Shown here piece by piece: positions 4,494 to 5,672 of a stretch of DNA of 5,672 nt. Made by a program: the position numbers and the translations under genes. The stretch is from Synergistaceae bacterium (GTDB lineage: Bacteria > Synergistota > Synergistia > Synergistales > Synergistaceae): assembly GCA_031271065.1 (NCBI GenBank), contig JAISWP010000094.1, forward strand, positions 1 to 5,672, given 5' to 3'. Under the pieces are notes generated by a model. It had not been told where the DNA came from. It worked only from the letters and a program-made list of their open reading frames with translations, and made no database searches. Each line of letters begins with the position of its first letter. Position 1 is the first letter of the stretch.

Positions 4494-5672
4494 ATGCCTA
4501 ACGCAAGAAGGGGCAGGCGGACTGGAAATAAGCCGGCCAGGTCCAAAGGGACTTTGAAGATAATACCCCTCGGCGGGCTGGGCGAGATAGGCAAGAACCT
4601 GACCGCCATAGAGTACGGAGACGACATAATCGTGATCGACTGCGGACTCAAGTTTCCCGAGGAAGAGATGCTCGGGATTGATTTTGTCATCCCCGATGTA
4701 CAGTATCTCATAGAAAATAAGGACAAGATACGAGCCGTGTTTCTCACGCACGGGCACGAGGATCACATAGGGGCCATCCCGCTGGTGCTGCCCCGTCTTG
4801 ACGTTCCCCTCTACGGCGCTCCGCTGACGCTGGCCTTGGTGGAATACCGGATGACCGATACGAGGGCTCGTTACAAACCGGAATATAACAGCATACAGCC
4901 CGGTCAGGTGGTAAAGGCCGGGTGTTTTGAGGTGGGGTTCATAAGGGTTTCTCACTCGATACCGGACAGCGTGGCCATATATGTCAGAACGCCGCTCGGT
5001 ATAGTGGTCCACAGCGGAGACTTCAAGCTCGACATGACCCCGATAGGGGGGACCGAGGGAACGGACCTGGCTTCCCTCGCTGAGCTCGGTAAGGAGGGAG
5101 TCGCTCTTCTTCTGTCCGATTCCACCAACAGCGAGCGTCCGGGTTTTACTCCCTCCGAATCGGTCGTGGGCCGCACGTTCGAGGATGTATTCCGCAAGTA
5201 CAAAGACCGCAGAATAGTGATAGCGGCTTTCGCCAGCAACCTCTACAGGGCTTCCCAGGTGTTCGCCATAGCCGCCCGGTTCAACCGGAAAGTGATGCTG
5301 GTGGGGCGCAGTATGACGTCCTATGTGGAGCTCGCCAGAAAACTGGGTTATGTGGACATCTCTCCGGATCTGCTGATCACCTCCCAGGAGGCCGAGCGCG
5401 TCTCGCCCAGCCGCACCGTCGTCCTCACGACCGGAAGCCAGGGAGAGCCCTTTTCCGGGCTCGTCCTGATGAGCAAGGGAGAACACAGGCAGATACGGCT
5501 CGGCGACGGAGACATAGTGGTCATATCCGCGACTCCGATACCGGGCAACGAAAAATTGGTCAGCAACACCGTGAACAGGCTGTTCGCCTGCGGCTGCGAC
5601 GTCATATACGAGCGCAGCGCCTCCGTGCACTCATCCGGGCACGCCTCCCGTGAGGAGCAGAAGATCCTCCTG
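4494..5672 (+). CDS. rnj: Ribonuclease J (partial, cut by window edge)
   Basis: The first 393 codons of RNase J are present. This is a metallo-beta-lactamase/beta-CASP enzyme with 5'-to-3' exonuclease and endonuclease activity in mRNA decay and rRNA maturation. The GGLGEIGKN block is at 27-35, and the metal-binding HGHEDH motif is at 86-91. Further ligands are H154 (VSHSIPDS) and D176 (HSGDFKLD). The family blocks LLSDSTNSE (206-214), FASNLYRASQ (246-255), GRSM (271-274), TTGSQGEP (312-319) and PIPGNE (348-353) follow, and the beta-CASP SGHAS is at 381-385. The usual length is about 555 residues, so the last metal-binding His (PVHGE region) and the C-terminal domain lie beyond the window. A basic, probably disordered N-terminal stretch (about residues 1-19, six Arg and two Lys) precedes the fold. 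ATG 4494 is the first start after an in-frame TGA at 4476-4478. GAGGAG at 4477-4482 is the ribosome site, with an 11-base spacer. Confidence 0.97.
   Translation, partial: MPNARRGRRTGNKPARSKGTLKIIPLGGLGEIGKNLTAIEYGDDIIVIDCGLKFPEEEMLGIDFVIPDVQYLIENKDKIRAVFLTHGHEDHIGAIPLVLPRLDVPLYGAPLTLALVEYRMTDTRARYKPEYNSIQPGQVVKAGCFEVGFIRVSHSIPDSVAIYVRTPLGIVVHSGDFKLDMTPIGGTEGTDLASLAELGKEGVALLLSDSTNSERPGFTPSESVVGRTFEDVFRKYKDRRIVIAAFASNLYRASQVFAIAARFNRKVMLVGRSMTSYVELARKLGYVDISPDLLITSQEAERVSPSRTVVLTTGSQGEPFSGLVLMSKGEHRQIRLGDGDIVVISATPIPGNEKLVSNTVNRLFACGCDVIYERSASVHSSGHASREEQKILL

Noticed and set aside
4332..5630. Minus-strand 432-codon frame opposite rnj
   Set aside because: It is antisense to an unmistakable RNase J coding sequence. 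The translation resembles no family and is best explained by codon bias leaving the opposite strand open.
1..5672. A novel defence, mobile or biosynthetic system
   Set aside because: Every sizeable coding region belongs to a known housekeeping family. I see no repeat arrays, transposase, integrase, reverse transcriptase, toxin-antitoxin pair or unexplained gene cluster.

Overview
The window looks like an ordinary chromosomal housekeeping segment of a diderm, RNase Y/RNase J-type bacterium. My best guess is Synergistota. The reasons are a periplasmic OmpH/Skp-family chaperone with a signal peptide (so an outer membrane is expected), RNase Y with YmdB and a separate RNase J (the Firmicutes-like RNA decay set), an adenosine-specific kinase (PF04008) of the type common in anaerobes and archaea, GC-leaning coding sequence, and heavy use of ATA for isoleucine and AGG for arginine. 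Diderm Firmicutes remain possible. The lineage is inferred from gene content, not from a marker-gene comparison.

Left part (1-660): an intrinsic terminator at 55-87 that probably closes a gene left of the window; an AT-rich spacer with no convincing gene but with a perfect 10-bp inverted repeat; then a self-contained tRNA-Cys(GCA) unit with its own promoter (284-313), gene (332-405, CCA encoded) and terminator (437-467). After it lie about 160 bases without a recognisable gene, and then a GC-rich terminator (627-658) that faces the minus-strand operon.

Middle (663-3000, minus strand): a two-gene operon, rny (RNase Y) followed after 5 bases by ymdB (a metallophosphoesterase). This is a well-known gene pair. 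The roughly 270-base region 3000-3270 is a divergent control region: a sigma70-type promoter for rny with a small palindrome at its predicted start site, and one or two promoters for the plus-strand ompH gene.

Right part (3271-5672, plus strand): ompH/skp with its own promoter and terminator; an adenosine-specific kinase gene; a 142-base gap holding a strong GC-rich hairpin and a 37-codon upstream reading frame; and RNase J (rnj), cut by the right window edge after 393 codons. Two main mRNA-decay ribonucleases (RNase Y and RNase J) therefore lie within about 1.5 kb of each other on opposite strands, and each has a leader stem-loop.

I see no mobile element, CRISPR array, phage gene, toxin-antitoxin pair or unknown multi-gene system. 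The best leads are regulatory: the rnj leader (hairpin plus coupled small reading frame) and the divergent rny/ompH control region.
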